Source: UBA4416 sp964541155
GTDB taxonomy: Bacteria > Bacteroidota > Bacteroidia > B-17B0 > Aurantibacillaceae
Reading direction: 5' to 3'
Assembly (NCBI GenBank): GCA_964541155.1
Contig: CAZIPC010000002.1
Coordinates: forward strand, 372,001-436,000
Length of the DNA: 64,000 nt
The translations under genes and the position numbers were made by a program. Positions within the stretch are counted from its first letter, which is position 1. Each line of letters opens with the position of its first letter. This document shows positions 17,671 to 26,081 of the stretch, piece by piece. The notes under the pieces were generated by a model. That model saw only the letters and a program-made list of their open reading frames with translations, searched no databases and was not told where the DNA came from.

Positions 17671-18750
17671 GTGGAAATACAAGCATTACATAATTGGATT
17701 ACTAAAGATAATCAGCCATTAATTATAGCTGGCCCATGTGGAGCAGAAACAGAAGAACAAGTATTACAAACAGCCTTTGAGTTATCTGCAACTGGAAAAA
17801 TTAATTTATTTAGAGCAGGTATTTGGAAGCCACGTACACGACCAAATGCTTTTGAGGGAGTAGGAGAAAAGGGGTTGATTTGGTTATCAGAAGTTCAAAA
17901 ACAATATAAGTTAAAAACTGCGGTTGAAGTAGCAAATGCTCAGCATACAGAGTTGGCTTTAAAGCACGGAGTTGATGTATTATGGATTGGTGCTCGTACT
18001 ACAGGTAATCCATTTAGTGTTCAAGAAATAGCAGATGTTGTAAAAGGAGTTGATATTCCTGTGTTTATAAAAAATCCTATACATGCTGATTTGCAATTAT
18101 GGCTGGGAGCTATTGAAAGACTTGCAAATTCAGGCGTTACAAAATTAGCAGCTATTCATAGAGGTTTTCATTATGCTGGCAAAACAAAATATCGTAATAA
18201 ACCTTTATGGGAAATTGCTATAGAATTAAAAACAATTATTCCTCAGCTTCCTATCATATGCGATCCAAGTCATATTTCGGGAAACAGAGATTTAATTTTT
18301 AGCGTAGCGCAAAAAGCTATGGATTTAGGCATGAATGGATTAATGATAGAGTCTCATATAAATCCATCACAAGCATTAAGCGATGCTCAACAACAATTAA
18401 CCCCAGAGGCCTTAAAAGAGTTGTTAAACAACCTGGTATTTCGCCAAACTTTTTCTCAAAATCAAGAGTGTGTTGATAAATTAGGACAGTTTAGAACTAT
18501 GATTGACGAAGTAGATGATGAATTGATTAATGTATTGAAAAAACGCATGTCGATTATTGAACAAATAGGAGAATACAAAAAAGAGCATGATTTAACAATT
18601 TTTCAATTAGGTCGTTGGCAAGAGATTTTAAGAACGCGGTCGCAGTGGGCAGAAAAATTAGGAATTCCAAGATCACATACTGAAAAAATATGTCAACTTT
18701 TGCATGAAGAGTCTATTAGAATTCAAACAGAAATAATGAATAAAAAATAA
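17671..18750 (+). CDS. Bifunctional DAHP synthase / chorismate mutase
   Basis: A 359-residue fusion that starts and branches aromatic amino acid synthesis. Residues 1 to about 260 are a type I-beta 3-deoxy-7-phosphoheptulonate synthase (IIAGPCGAET, LFRAGIWKPRTRPNAFEG, DPSHISGNRD). Residues about 270-359 are an AroQ chorismate mutase (LGQFRTMIDEVDDELINVL, then KRMSIIEQIGEYKKEH). The fused mutase domain usually also serves as the allosteric sensor in Bacteroidota. The start codon is GTG, preceded by TACTTTG, one base shorter than the usual -7 box. It converges with the GNAT gene with only 2 nt between the stop codons. Confidence 0.95.
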   Translation: MEIQALHNWITKDNQPLIIAGPCGAETEEQVLQTAFELSATGKINLFRAGIWKPRTRPNAFEGVGEKGLIWLSEVQKQYKLKTAVEVANAQHTELALKHGVDVLWIGARTTGNPFSVQEIADVVKGVDIPVFIKNPIHADLQLWLGAIERLANSGVTKLAAIHRGFHYAGKTKYRNKPLWEIAIELKTIIPQLPIICDPSHISGNRDLIFSVAQKAMDLGMNGLMIESHINPSQALSDAQQQLTPEALKELLNNLVFRQTFSQNQECVDKLGQFRTMIDEVDDELINVLKKRMSIIEQIGEYKKEHDLTIFQLGRWQEILRTRSQWAEKLGIPRSHTEKICQLLHEESIRIQTEIMNKK

Positions 18751-18752
18751 GT

Positions 18753-19253
18753 TTAACTTATCACTCGTTTTCCAACTATAATCAAACCTCTTTCGGCATC
18801 AGTCATATCTGCTATTTTTGGAAGATGTGCCCATTTTTCAAACCCCATTTTATAAAATAAATTTAAGCTTGTTTTGTTGTGATCAAAAATAAAGCCTAAT
18901 AAGGTTTTAATATTTAATTCTTTACAAGTTTCAAATGCTTTATTTAAGCAAGCTGTTCCTAATCCTTTTCCTCTGTACTTTTCTTCTATATAAATACTAA
19001 TCTCAACAGTTGCATCATAGGCAGGTCTTCCATAAAATGAATTAAAACTCATCCATCCAGCATACTCGTTATTTACATTAATAACCCATAAAGGTCGTTT
19101 AGTTTCATTGTGCGTGTTAAACCAATTTTTTTTACTTTCAATGGTTACTGGATTTAAATCAGCAGTTACTAATTTCGAAGGAATTGTAGAATTGTAAGTA
19201 TCAACAATGTTTTTTAAATCTTCTGCTTGAGCATGTATAAAAGTTATTGTCAT
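18753..19253 (-). CDS. GNAT N-acetyltransferase, phosphinothricin acetyltransferase-like
   Basis: A 166-residue acetyltransferase. Motif A (acetyl-CoA pyrophosphate loop) is YRGKGLGTACLN, preceded by the strand VEISIYIEEK. The layout with NKPLWVIN-like and GWMSFNSFYGRPAYDATVE segments resembles the phosphinothricin/methionine-sulfone acetyltransferase subgroup. The true substrate is unknown, perhaps an amino acid analogue. The next upstream gene is the alpha/beta hydrolase, 11 nt away on the same strand, so it may be the last gene of a J-protein/hydrolase/GNAT operon. Confidence 0.88.
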   Translation of the reverse strand: MTITFIHAQAEDLKNIVDTYNSTIPSKLVTADLNPVTIESKKNWFNTHNETKRPLWVINVNNEYAGWMSFNSFYGRPAYDATVEISIYIEEKYRGKGLGTACLNKAFETCKELNIKTLLGFIFDHNKTSLNLFYKMGFEKWAHLPKIADMTDAERGLIIVGKRVIS

Positions 19254-19264
19254 GATTTAGTGGG

Positions 19265-20062
19265 TTATTTAAAGCAATGTCTGATAAATTTTTTTAAGGC
19301 GGTATTACTTACTCTCGGGCTTTCTAAAAATCCCATATGCCCATCATGCTCTAGGTATAAGATATGTTTGTTTTTAATTAAATCAGATTGTTCTAATAAT
19401 TGTTTGGCTGGTAAAACATTATCATGCTCACCAATTACCATCATAATAGGGTAATGCGCCATTCCTAAAATAATATCTCTGTTTGGCCTGTCTTTCATTC
19501 CTTCTAAAGATGCGATTATGGATTGTTTTGAGCAAGTTGAGCCAATTTTTTGAGCAAAGGCAATTTCCTCTTTTAAATATTTTAAATTTTTTTCAGCAAA
19601 TAAATTTTTTATTACTTCGGTAGTATAAATTTTATGATTAGACTTTACAATTTTAATAGATCTCGATCTATCTTTCTTTTTTTCTTCACTATCAGCATAT
19701 GATGTAGAATGGTATAAACAAAGTCCTCTTAAATTATCAGGATACATATCAGCAAATGCAAGCGCTGCATACCCTCCCATACTATGACCTATGATTACAT
19801 ATTTTTTTAATCGTAAACTATCCATAACAGCTTTTACGCTTTTTGCCATCAATTCAGTTGTATGAACATAACCAAAACAGTCAGTTTGACCATGACCAGG
19901 TAAATCAATACTAATTACCCTAAAATATTTTGATAGAAAATGGATTGTTTTTTCCCAAATAACATGTGATCCTAAAAAACCATGAAGTAAAACAACTACT
20001 CTTCCTTTTCCTGTATCCGAAAAAGAAACGATTCCATTTTTAAATTGAGTAGTTTTAATCAT
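19265..20062 (-). CDS. Alpha/beta-fold hydrolase
   Basis: A 265-residue hydrolase with a complete catalytic set: oxyanion loop HGFLG (27-31), nucleophile elbow GHSMGG with S94, acidic residue in GEHDNVLPA and histidine in LEHDGHMGF. No signal peptide, so it is cytoplasmic. The substrate cannot be inferred. It begins 2 nt after the stop of the DnaJ-domain gene, which indicates coupling, and the GNAT gene follows 11 nt further on. Confidence 0.9.
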   Translation of the reverse strand: MIKTTQFKNGIVSFSDTGKGRVVVLLHGFLGSHVIWEKTIHFLSKYFRVISIDLPGHGQTDCFGYVHTTELMAKSVKAVMDSLRLKKYVIIGHSMGGYAALAFADMYPDNLRGLCLYHSTSYADSEEKKKDRSRSIKIVKSNHKIYTTEVIKNLFAEKNLKYLKEEIAFAQKIGSTCSKQSIIASLEGMKDRPNRDIILGMAHYPIMMVIGEHDNVLPAKQLLEQSDLIKNKHILYLEHDGHMGFLESPRVSNTALKKFIRHCFK

Positions 20063-20064
20063 TG

Positions 20065-21009
20065 TTAATTTTCAAAAAATTCAAGTTCGTTACTAATATA
20101 TTGTTTGTTTTTTGATGTCTTATCCAAAACATCTAAAAAATAAAGTTTTAACTCTAATTCAGAGTTAAATAAAACAGGAGATGTTATCCAATTTTGGTAT
20201 TGAATAATGCTATCAAAACCTCCATGTATACTATTATTTAAGAAAATTTTCTCTGCATTCCAATGTTTCCCTAATACGCATTTCCAATATATACCATCTT
20301 TCGGAAGCATTGAAAACTCAACTGAATACGAACTTTTTAAGTAAGCGTGTTGTAAATAAGAATGAGTTTTTTCGCTAAAAATTATAATCACAGCATCATA
20401 AGCGCTTGAGTTGTTAATTTGAAGTGTGTATTTAGTGTTAAATGTTTTAATATCTCCAAAAAAAATACGGTAAGGCATGCTACCATTATTTAATGATATA
20501 GTTTCAGCATACGTTGTAGTATTACTAGCAAATGTTTGAGAAGAAATACTTTTTGGTTCGTTATTAAAAAAAGAAATAATGAGCATTAATAATCCAATAG
20601 CAATAGGAGTTGCAAATAAGATAGATTTATAATCGCTATAGCTATTTGCTGTTGAGGTTGCTTGAGTGTTGTATTTTATATGTTGATATTGAGTTTTATA
20701 GTACTCTCGGCGTTTTATGTCCTCTTCAGTCGTACTCCATTCTTTTTGTCCCTTTTTTCGCGAATTATTGGATTGATTTTTTTCAATAGTAACTTTATGA
20801 TGAATGAATGCATCATCATACTTTTTTCTAGACTGAGGATTAATGAGAGTGTTATATGCTTTTAATATTATTTCAAATAGATGCTTTGCATTTGGATCAT
20901 TGGGGTTTTTATCAGGATGATATGTTTTAGCTAATTTTCTGAAGGCAGATTTTATTTCAATATCACTTGCGTGTTTTGAAAGCCCTAATATTGAGTAATA
21001 ATCTGACAT
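20065..21009 (-). CDS. Membrane-anchored DnaJ-domain protein
   Basis: A 314-residue protein. Residues 3-67 are a J domain with the HPD motif at 31-33, which stimulates Hsp70 (DnaK). A charged linker follows, then one transmembrane helix at about 129-150 (TPIAIGLLMLIISFF) and a periplasmic-side C-terminal region of about 160 residues that I do not recognise. There is no Gly/Phe or zinc-finger region, so it is a type III J-protein that probably recruits DnaK to the membrane. It is the first gene of a unit with an alpha/beta hydrolase. Confidence 0.85.
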   Translation of the reverse strand: MSDYYSILGLSKHASDIEIKSAFRKLAKTYHPDKNPNDPNAKHLFEIILKAYNTLINPQSRKKYDDAFIHHKVTIEKNQSNNSRKKGQKEWSTTEEDIKRREYYKTQYQHIKYNTQATSTANSYSDYKSILFATPIAIGLLMLIISFFNNEPKSISSQTFASNTTTYAETISLNNGSMPYRIFFGDIKTFNTKYTLQINNSSAYDAVIIIFSEKTHSYLQHAYLKSSYSVEFSMLPKDGIYWKCVLGKHWNAEKIFLNNSIHGGFDSIIQYQNWITSPVLFNSELELKLYFLDVLDKTSKNKQYISNELEFFEN

Positions 21010-21108
21010 TTAAATAAGAATAGTAAATACAAATACTTGTAAATTAATAACAAAAAATAGCCTTTTATTGTGCATTTATGTCTTTAAAAATTGGTTGTCA
21101 TTTTAAAG

Positions 21109-21118
21109 TAACCGGTTA
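21109..21118. promoter_or_regulatory. Perfect 10-bp palindrome in a divergent spacer
   Basis: TAACCGGTTA is a perfect palindrome midway between the divergent DnaJ-domain gene and the 268-aa secreted protein gene, in otherwise AT-rich DNA. It could be an operator. Nothing else supports this. Confidence 0.2.
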
Positions 21119-21261
21119 AAATTACTAATTAATCGACTATTTAGACAAAACTCCTGGTAGAATTACCTAGTTTTTAAATAAAAATTGGTTTTTATTTTGT
21201 TTTTCGCAAATATCGTTTTAATATTGCAAGACTTTTCGCAGAAGTGTAAAAAAACCAAACC

Positions 21262-22068
21262 ATGAAAAAAGCGTATTCAATACTAGTATTGTCTCTCATT
21301 TTCCTTATCAAAGGATTCTCACAAGGCGTTATTATATTAGAAGGTAATTATCAAGGTAAAAACCTTTACGTTCAAAATCCATTTGGCAGTGGAGGCGTTG
21401 GTTTTTGTGTTACTGAAGTTTTTGTTAATGGAAACATTACATTAGATGAAATTAACTCTAGTGCATTTGAAATTGATCTAAAACCCCATAAGTTAGCTAT
21501 AGGAGAAAAGGTAGAGGTAAAAATAAAACATAAAGAAGACTGTAAACCCAAAGTTATTAATCCTGAAGTTTTAAAACCAAAAAGCACATTTGAAATTGTA
21601 TCGATGACAATAGACAAAGATGGTGTCGTAAAGTGGTCAACAAAGGCAGAAACAGGAAAATTATCCTACGCTATTGAGCAGTTTAGATGGAATAAATGGG
21701 TAAAAGTTGGAGAAATAGAAGGTGTTGGAGCGCCAACAATTAATAATTATTCGTTTAAAATAGAACCTCATTCTGGTAAAAATCAAATTAGAGTTAAACA
21801 AATTGATTATACAGGACAGCCTCGTATTTCCAAGCCAATTGATTTTATGTCAGATGTGCCAGAAATAGCTTTTGCACCTGTAAAAGTATCCAAAGACATT
21901 AATTTTGTAGTGAGTGATAAGCCTCATGAAACAATGTATGAAATATATGACCAATATGGAAACGTTGTGAAACGTGGATATGGTTCAAAGGTAGACGCCT
22001 CTAATTTGGCTAAAGGAGGCTATTTTTTAAATTATGACAATAAAATGGGCGAATTTATTAAAAAGTAG
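21262..22068 (+). CDS. Secreted protein with T9SS-like C-terminal tail
   Basis: A 268-residue protein with a clear signal peptide (SILVLSLIFLIKGFSQ). The central part holds two beta-rich segments and a pair of cysteines (GFC and EDC). The last about 55 residues (YEIYDQYGNVVKRG, then VDASNLAKGGYFLNY and GEFIKK) follow the pattern of type A sorting domains of the type IX secretion system, but the usual PNP opening is missing. I therefore infer export to the outer membrane and possibly beyond by T9SS, with moderate certainty. I know of no function. A hairpin terminator follows. Confidence 0.65.
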   Translation: MKKAYSILVLSLIFLIKGFSQGVIILEGNYQGKNLYVQNPFGSGGVGFCVTEVFVNGNITLDEINSSAFEIDLKPHKLAIGEKVEVKIKHKEDCKPKVINPEVLKPKSTFEIVSMTIDKDGVVKWSTKAETGKLSYAIEQFRWNKWVKVGEIEGVGAPTINNYSFKIEPHSGKNQIRVKQIDYTGQPRISKPIDFMSDVPEIAFAPVKVSKDINFVVSDKPHETMYEIYDQYGNVVKRGYGSKVDASNLAKGGYFLNYDNKMGEFIKK

Positions 22069-22087
22069 AAATTCATTATAAAAAAAT

Positions 22088-22119
22088 AAAAATGCTCTGA
22101 TTTTTTTCAGAGCGTTTTT
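22088..22119 (+). terminator. Terminator after the 268-aa secreted protein gene
   Basis: Hairpin with 13-bp arms 22088-22100 and 22107-22119 (one mismatch, core GCTCTGA/TCAGAGC), loop of six T, and a T-run at its right end. It directly precedes the promoter of the biotin carrier gene. Confidence 0.8.
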
Positions 22120-22138
22120 ATTTACGCCAATTTACTTT

Positions 22139-22146
22139 TACATTTG
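22139..22146 (+). promoter_or_regulatory. Candidate -7 box for the biotin carrier gene
   Basis: TACATTTG matches TAnnTTTG and ends 5 nt before the ATG at 22152. If transcription starts about 4 nt after the box, the mRNA is nearly leaderless. No TTG is seen at -33. Confidence 0.45.
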
Positions 22147-22151
22147 CTTAT

Positions 22152-22664
22152 ATGTATACAATAAAAGTAAATGGTTCAAAAGAGTTTAAAATAGAACTCG
22201 TTAATCAAAAAAATAGCACCATAGAAGGCCAATTTAATGGGCAAAAATTTTCGGCTGATATTATTAAAGTTAGAGACGGTTTTTATCATCTGTTAAAGGA
22301 TAATACATCATATAATTTAGAGCTTGTGAAGTATACTCCTGATGAAAAAAAGATGGTGGTTAAAATTAACAACACATCTTATACATTAGATATAAAAGAT
22401 AAATACGATGATTTATTACACAGTTTGGGATTAGATAATTTAGCAACTAAAAAAGTAAATGATATTAAGGCGCCAATGCCAGGAATGGTTTTAAATATCT
22501 TAGTACAAGAAGGGCAAGAAGTAAAAAAAGGAGATGGTTTAATAGTGTTAGAGGCAATGAAAATGGAAAATATTTTAAAATCACCAGCTGATGGAGTTAT
22601 TAAAAAAATTGCCATTACTAAAGGAATAGCAGTAGAAAAAAATCAATTATTAATACAGTTTTAA
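22152..22664 (+). CDS. Biotin/lipoyl-containing carrier protein
   Basis: A 170-residue protein whose last about 70 residues are a biotinyl domain: APMPGMVLNILVQEGQEVKKGD and EAMKMEN, where K137 is the predicted biotinylated lysine. The N-terminal half is a beta-rich region common in the biotin carrier subunits of acyl-CoA or methylmalonyl-CoA carboxylases/decarboxylases in Bacteroidota. No biotin carboxylase or carboxyltransferase gene lies nearby, so its partner must be encoded elsewhere. The superoxide dismutase gene starts 1 nt after its stop codon. Confidence 0.88.
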   Translation: MYTIKVNGSKEFKIELVNQKNSTIEGQFNGQKFSADIIKVRDGFYHLLKDNTSYNLELVKYTPDEKKMVVKINNTSYTLDIKDKYDDLLHSLGLDNLATKKVNDIKAPMPGMVLNILVQEGQEVKKGDGLIVLEAMKMENILKSPADGVIKKIAITKGIAVEKNQLLIQF

Positions 22665-22665
22665 A

Positions 22666-23394
22666 ATGAATGATAGAAGAGCATTTTTTAAAAAAATAGG
22701 GTTATTAGGGCTTTCTGGAATTGCAACCAAGCTAGTAAGTAACCAGCAACTAAATGCTTTGGAAATCATTGCTCAACAATCTTCACAATTTGTGCCCTTT
22801 ACCCTTCCTTTGCTGCCATATGCTTATAATTCTTTAGAACCATATATTGATGAACAAACCATGAAAATTCATCATACTAAACATCATCAAGCATATATAG
22901 ATAAATTAAATAAAGCGTTAGAAAGCACAACAACCGATTTTAAACTAGAGGAGGCATTTAAAACCATATCTAAAATGGATGTTGTTATTAGAAATAACGC
23001 AGGCGGACATTATAATCATAGTTTATTTTGGCAATTAATGAAACCTTCAGCTGATATGCATAACAAGCCTGCAGGTAAACTTGAAGAAGCAATTATTAGA
23101 GATTTTAAATCAGTAGAAGAGTTTAAAAAAGAATTTACTGAAAAATCAATCAAATTATTTGGCAGCGGGTGGTGTTGGCTTATTAAACAAGATGGAAAAT
23201 TAAAAATAACTACTACTACTAATCAAGATAATCCTTTAATGGATGTTGCAACAGAAAAAGGGATTCCAATTTTAGGTTTAGATGTTTGGGAGCATGCATA
23301 TTATCTAAAATATCAAAACAAACGTACAGATTATATTACTAATTGGTGGAACATCGTTAATTGGGAAAAAGCTGAGCAATTTTTTAATCAATAA
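22666..23394 (+). CDS. Tat-exported Fe/Mn superoxide dismutase
   Basis: A 242-residue Fe/Mn-type superoxide dismutase with an N-terminal extension of about 45 residues that contains a twin-arginine motif (RRAFFKK, R4-R5) and a hydrophobic stretch, so the folded metalloenzyme is probably exported by Tat. Metal ligands are visible in MKIHHTKHHQAYIDKL, AGGHYNHSLFW and LDVWEHAYYLKY. Whether iron or manganese is used cannot be told with certainty. It detoxifies superoxide in the periplasm. It follows the biotin carrier gene with a 1-nt gap, an unexpected pairing. Confidence 0.93.
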   Translation: MNDRRAFFKKIGLLGLSGIATKLVSNQQLNALEIIAQQSSQFVPFTLPLLPYAYNSLEPYIDEQTMKIHHTKHHQAYIDKLNKALESTTTDFKLEEAFKTISKMDVVIRNNAGGHYNHSLFWQLMKPSADMHNKPAGKLEEAIIRDFKSVEEFKKEFTEKSIKLFGSGWCWLIKQDGKLKITTTTNQDNPLMDVATEKGIPILGLDVWEHAYYLKYQNKRTDYITNWWNIVNWEKAEQFFNQ

Positions 23395-23406
23395 ATTAAC
23401 TACATT

Positions 23407-23439
23407 AAAAATCCTAACTATTATTTAGTTGGGATTTTT
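23407..23439 (+). terminator. Terminator after superoxide dismutase gene
   Basis: Hairpin with 12-bp arms 23407-23418 and 23428-23439 (AAAAATCCTAAC pairing with GTTGGGATTTTT, one T-G wobble), ending in a T-run. Confidence 0.75.
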
Positions 23440-23491
23440 GGTTTCTATATCTCAACGAATTTAGGTAAATTAGAGCCTTAAATTTTTTACT

Positions 23492-25270
23492 ATGTTACGT
23501 ACACATACTTGCGGCGAATTAAGATTAACAGATATTAATAAACAAGTTACACTTTGTGGATGGGTTCAAAAATCTAGAGACTTAGGTGGTATGACGTTTA
23601 TTGATTTAAGAGATCGTTATGGAATTACACAACTAGCCTTTAATGAAGATGTTGATAAAGACATGAATAGTTTGGCTCGCAAGGTTGGTCGTGAATTTGT
23701 TATTCAGGTTACTGGTATAGTAATTGAACGTGAAAGTAAAAATAAAAATAACCCTACTGGTGAAATAGAATTATTAGTAAAGCAATTTAAAATATTAAAC
23801 GAATCAACAACCCCTCCTTTTACCATTGAAGATAATACTGATGGCGGTGATGAACTTCGCATGAAGTATAGGTATTTAGATTTACGCAGAGCGGAAGTAC
23901 GTAAAAACCTTGAGTTACGTCATCGTATGGCTATTGAAACTCGTAATTATTTAGATAAATTAAATTTTTTAGAAGTAGAAACACCAGTATTAATTAAATC
24001 AACACCTGAAGGGGCTCGAGATTTTGTAGTACCAAGCCGAATGAATGCTGGACAGTTTTATGCGTTACCACAATCACCACAAACCTTTAAACAGCTATTA
24101 ATGGTTGGTGGGTTTGACAGGTATTACCAAATTGTAAAATGTTTTAGAGACGAAGATTTACGAGCTGATAGACAACCTGAATTTACTCAAATAGATTGCG
24201 AAATGAGTTTTGTTGAACAAAAAGACATTTTAGATACATTTGAAGGGTTAGTTCGTCATTTATTTAAATCTGTAAAAAATATTGACATGCCTAACGTTCC
24301 GCATATGACCTATGCTGATGCTATGAAATATTATGGGAACGACAAGCCTGACACACGTTTTGAAATGAAATTTGTAGAGATGAACCAAGTAGTTTCTGGT
24401 AAGAATTTTAAAGTATTTGACGAAGCAGAATTAGTAATAGCTATATGCGCAAAAGGAGCTTCTGAGTACACGCGTAAACAGTTAGATGAGTTAACAGAGT
24501 GGGTTAAACGTCCTCAAATTGGAGCAACGGGTTTAGTATACGCTCGTCATAATGCAGATGGAACTATAAAATCGAGTGTAGATAAATTTTATAATGAAGA
24601 AGATTTAAAGGCTTGGTCTGTTGCCTGTAATTCAGAGCCTGGCGACTTAATATTACTATTAGCTGGCGCAGATGAAAAAACACGTAAGGCTATGAGCGAA
24701 TTACGATTAGAAATGGGCTCAAGATTGGGACTAAGAGATAAAACAAAATTTTCGGCATTATGGGTCATTGATTTTCCATTATTAGAGTGGAATGATGGCG
24801 ACCCTAATTTGCTAGCATCATTGGCTGGCAGATGGCATGCAAAACATCATCCATTTACTTCTCCAAACCCTGATGATGTTGAATTATTAAAAACAAATCC
24901 AGGTGCTGTTAGAGCTAATGCGTATGATTTAGTGATTAATGGTGTTGAAGTAGGAGGAGGAAGCATTAGAATTCATAATAAAGACATACAGGCTCAAATG
25001 TTTGATTTGCTTGGATTTACAAAAGAAGAAGCTCAAAAGCAATTTGGTTTTTTAATGAATGCATTTGAGTACGGTGCGCCGCCTCATGGAGGATTAGCAT
25101 TTGGTTTTGATAGACTATGCTCGTTATTTGGAGGAAGCGATAGTATTAGAGATTTTATTGCGTTTCCTAAAAACAACTCAGGAAGAGATGTGATGATTGA
25201 TAGTCCTAGTGAAATTAGCGACGAACAATTAAAAGAATTAAATATTTTATCTACTGTAGAAGCAAAATAA
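23492..25270 (+). CDS. aspS: Aspartyl-tRNA synthetase
   Basis: Class IIb aminoacyl-tRNA synthetase that charges tRNA-Asp. The 592-residue protein has the N-terminal OB-fold (VTLCGWVQKSRDLGGMTFID), class II motif 1 region (FLEVETPVLIKSTPEGARDF), motif 2 (CFRDEDLRADRQPEFTQID), the bacterial GAD insertion and motif 3 (GLAFGFDRL). This is the full-length bacterial type. Its stop codon is immediately followed by the TTG start of the TauE/SafE permease gene. Confidence 0.97.
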   Translation: MLRTHTCGELRLTDINKQVTLCGWVQKSRDLGGMTFIDLRDRYGITQLAFNEDVDKDMNSLARKVGREFVIQVTGIVIERESKNKNNPTGEIELLVKQFKILNESTTPPFTIEDNTDGGDELRMKYRYLDLRRAEVRKNLELRHRMAIETRNYLDKLNFLEVETPVLIKSTPEGARDFVVPSRMNAGQFYALPQSPQTFKQLLMVGGFDRYYQIVKCFRDEDLRADRQPEFTQIDCEMSFVEQKDILDTFEGLVRHLFKSVKNIDMPNVPHMTYADAMKYYGNDKPDTRFEMKFVEMNQVVSGKNFKVFDEAELVIAICAKGASEYTRKQLDELTEWVKRPQIGATGLVYARHNADGTIKSSVDKFYNEEDLKAWSVACNSEPGDLILLLAGADEKTRKAMSELRLEMGSRLGLRDKTKFSALWVIDFPLLEWNDGDPNLLASLAGRWHAKHHPFTSPNPDDVELLKTNPGAVRANAYDLVINGVEVGGGSIRIHNKDIQAQMFDLLGFTKEEAQKQFGFLMNAFEYGAPPHGGLAFGFDRLCSLFGGSDSIRDFIAFPKNNSGRDVMIDSPSEISDEQLKELNILSTVEAK

Positions 25271-26077
25271 TTGATTATAGGAGGTTGTATAGCTTTTTTA
25301 TTAATCGGGTTAATTCTAGGATTGATAGGTGGCGGAGGCTCTATACTTGGAGTGCCTATTTTAATTTATATATTTGGATATAATACAGATGAAGCAACCA
25401 GTTACTCGTTGTTTATTGTTGGAGTTACTTCATTAGTGGGTGCTGTAACTTATATCAAAAAAGGCAACATTAGTATTGAAGCCATTTTGCAATTTGCCAT
25501 TGCGTCATTACTTACAGTGTATTGTGTTCGTAAATTTTTAATGCCTATTATTCCTACTTCATTTTATGTTATGCATTTTAAAATATTAAAACATACTATG
25601 ATTATGATCATGTTTTCAATTTTAATTTTATCATCTTCTATTAGTATGATAAAAAAGAAAAAGTATGATAGAATCAATGAAGTAAAATGGGATGAATTTT
25701 CAAAAAGCCCATTAGGTATTCCATTTGTAATCATATTAGGTATTTTGGTAGGATTTATAACAGGTTTTGTAGGTGCTGGCGGTGGATTTATAATTGTTCC
25801 TGTGTTAATTTTCTTTTTAAGATTAAATTTAAAAAAAGCAATCGGCACTTCTTTATGTATTATTGCAATTAATTCGTTAATTGGGTTTATAGGTAATATT
25901 GGCAATCAATCAATTAATTGGAAAGTTTTATTTTTAATCACGGCTATTTGTATGGTTGGTGTTTTTATTGGAAGCTTATTATCAAACAAAGTATCATCAC
26001 ACAAACTAAAACCAGCATTTGGTTGGTTTACATTAATAGTTGGTATTTTTATTTTATTAAAAGAAACAATAGCTTAA
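25271..26077 (+). CDS. TauE/SafE family anion permease
   Basis: A 268-residue polytopic inner-membrane protein of the TauE/SafE family, whose members export or import sulfite, sulfoacetate or related anions. It shows the two internal repeats with glycine-rich motifs GLIGGGGSILGVPILIYIF and GFVGAGGGFIIVPVLIFFL. The only start that leaves the first helix intact is TTG at 25271, directly after the aspS stop, which suggests translational coupling. The substrate cannot be deduced from the neighbours. Confidence 0.88.
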   Translation: MIIGGCIAFLLIGLILGLIGGGGSILGVPILIYIFGYNTDEATSYSLFIVGVTSLVGAVTYIKKGNISIEAILQFAIASLLTVYCVRKFLMPIIPTSFYVMHFKILKHTMIMIMFSILILSSSISMIKKKKYDRINEVKWDEFSKSPLGIPFVIILGILVGFITGFVGAGGGFIIVPVLIFFLRLNLKKAIGTSLCIIAINSLIGFIGNIGNQSINWKVLFLITAICMVGVFIGSLLSNKVSSHKLKPAFGWFTLIVGIFILLKETIA

Positions 26078-26081
26078 TATC

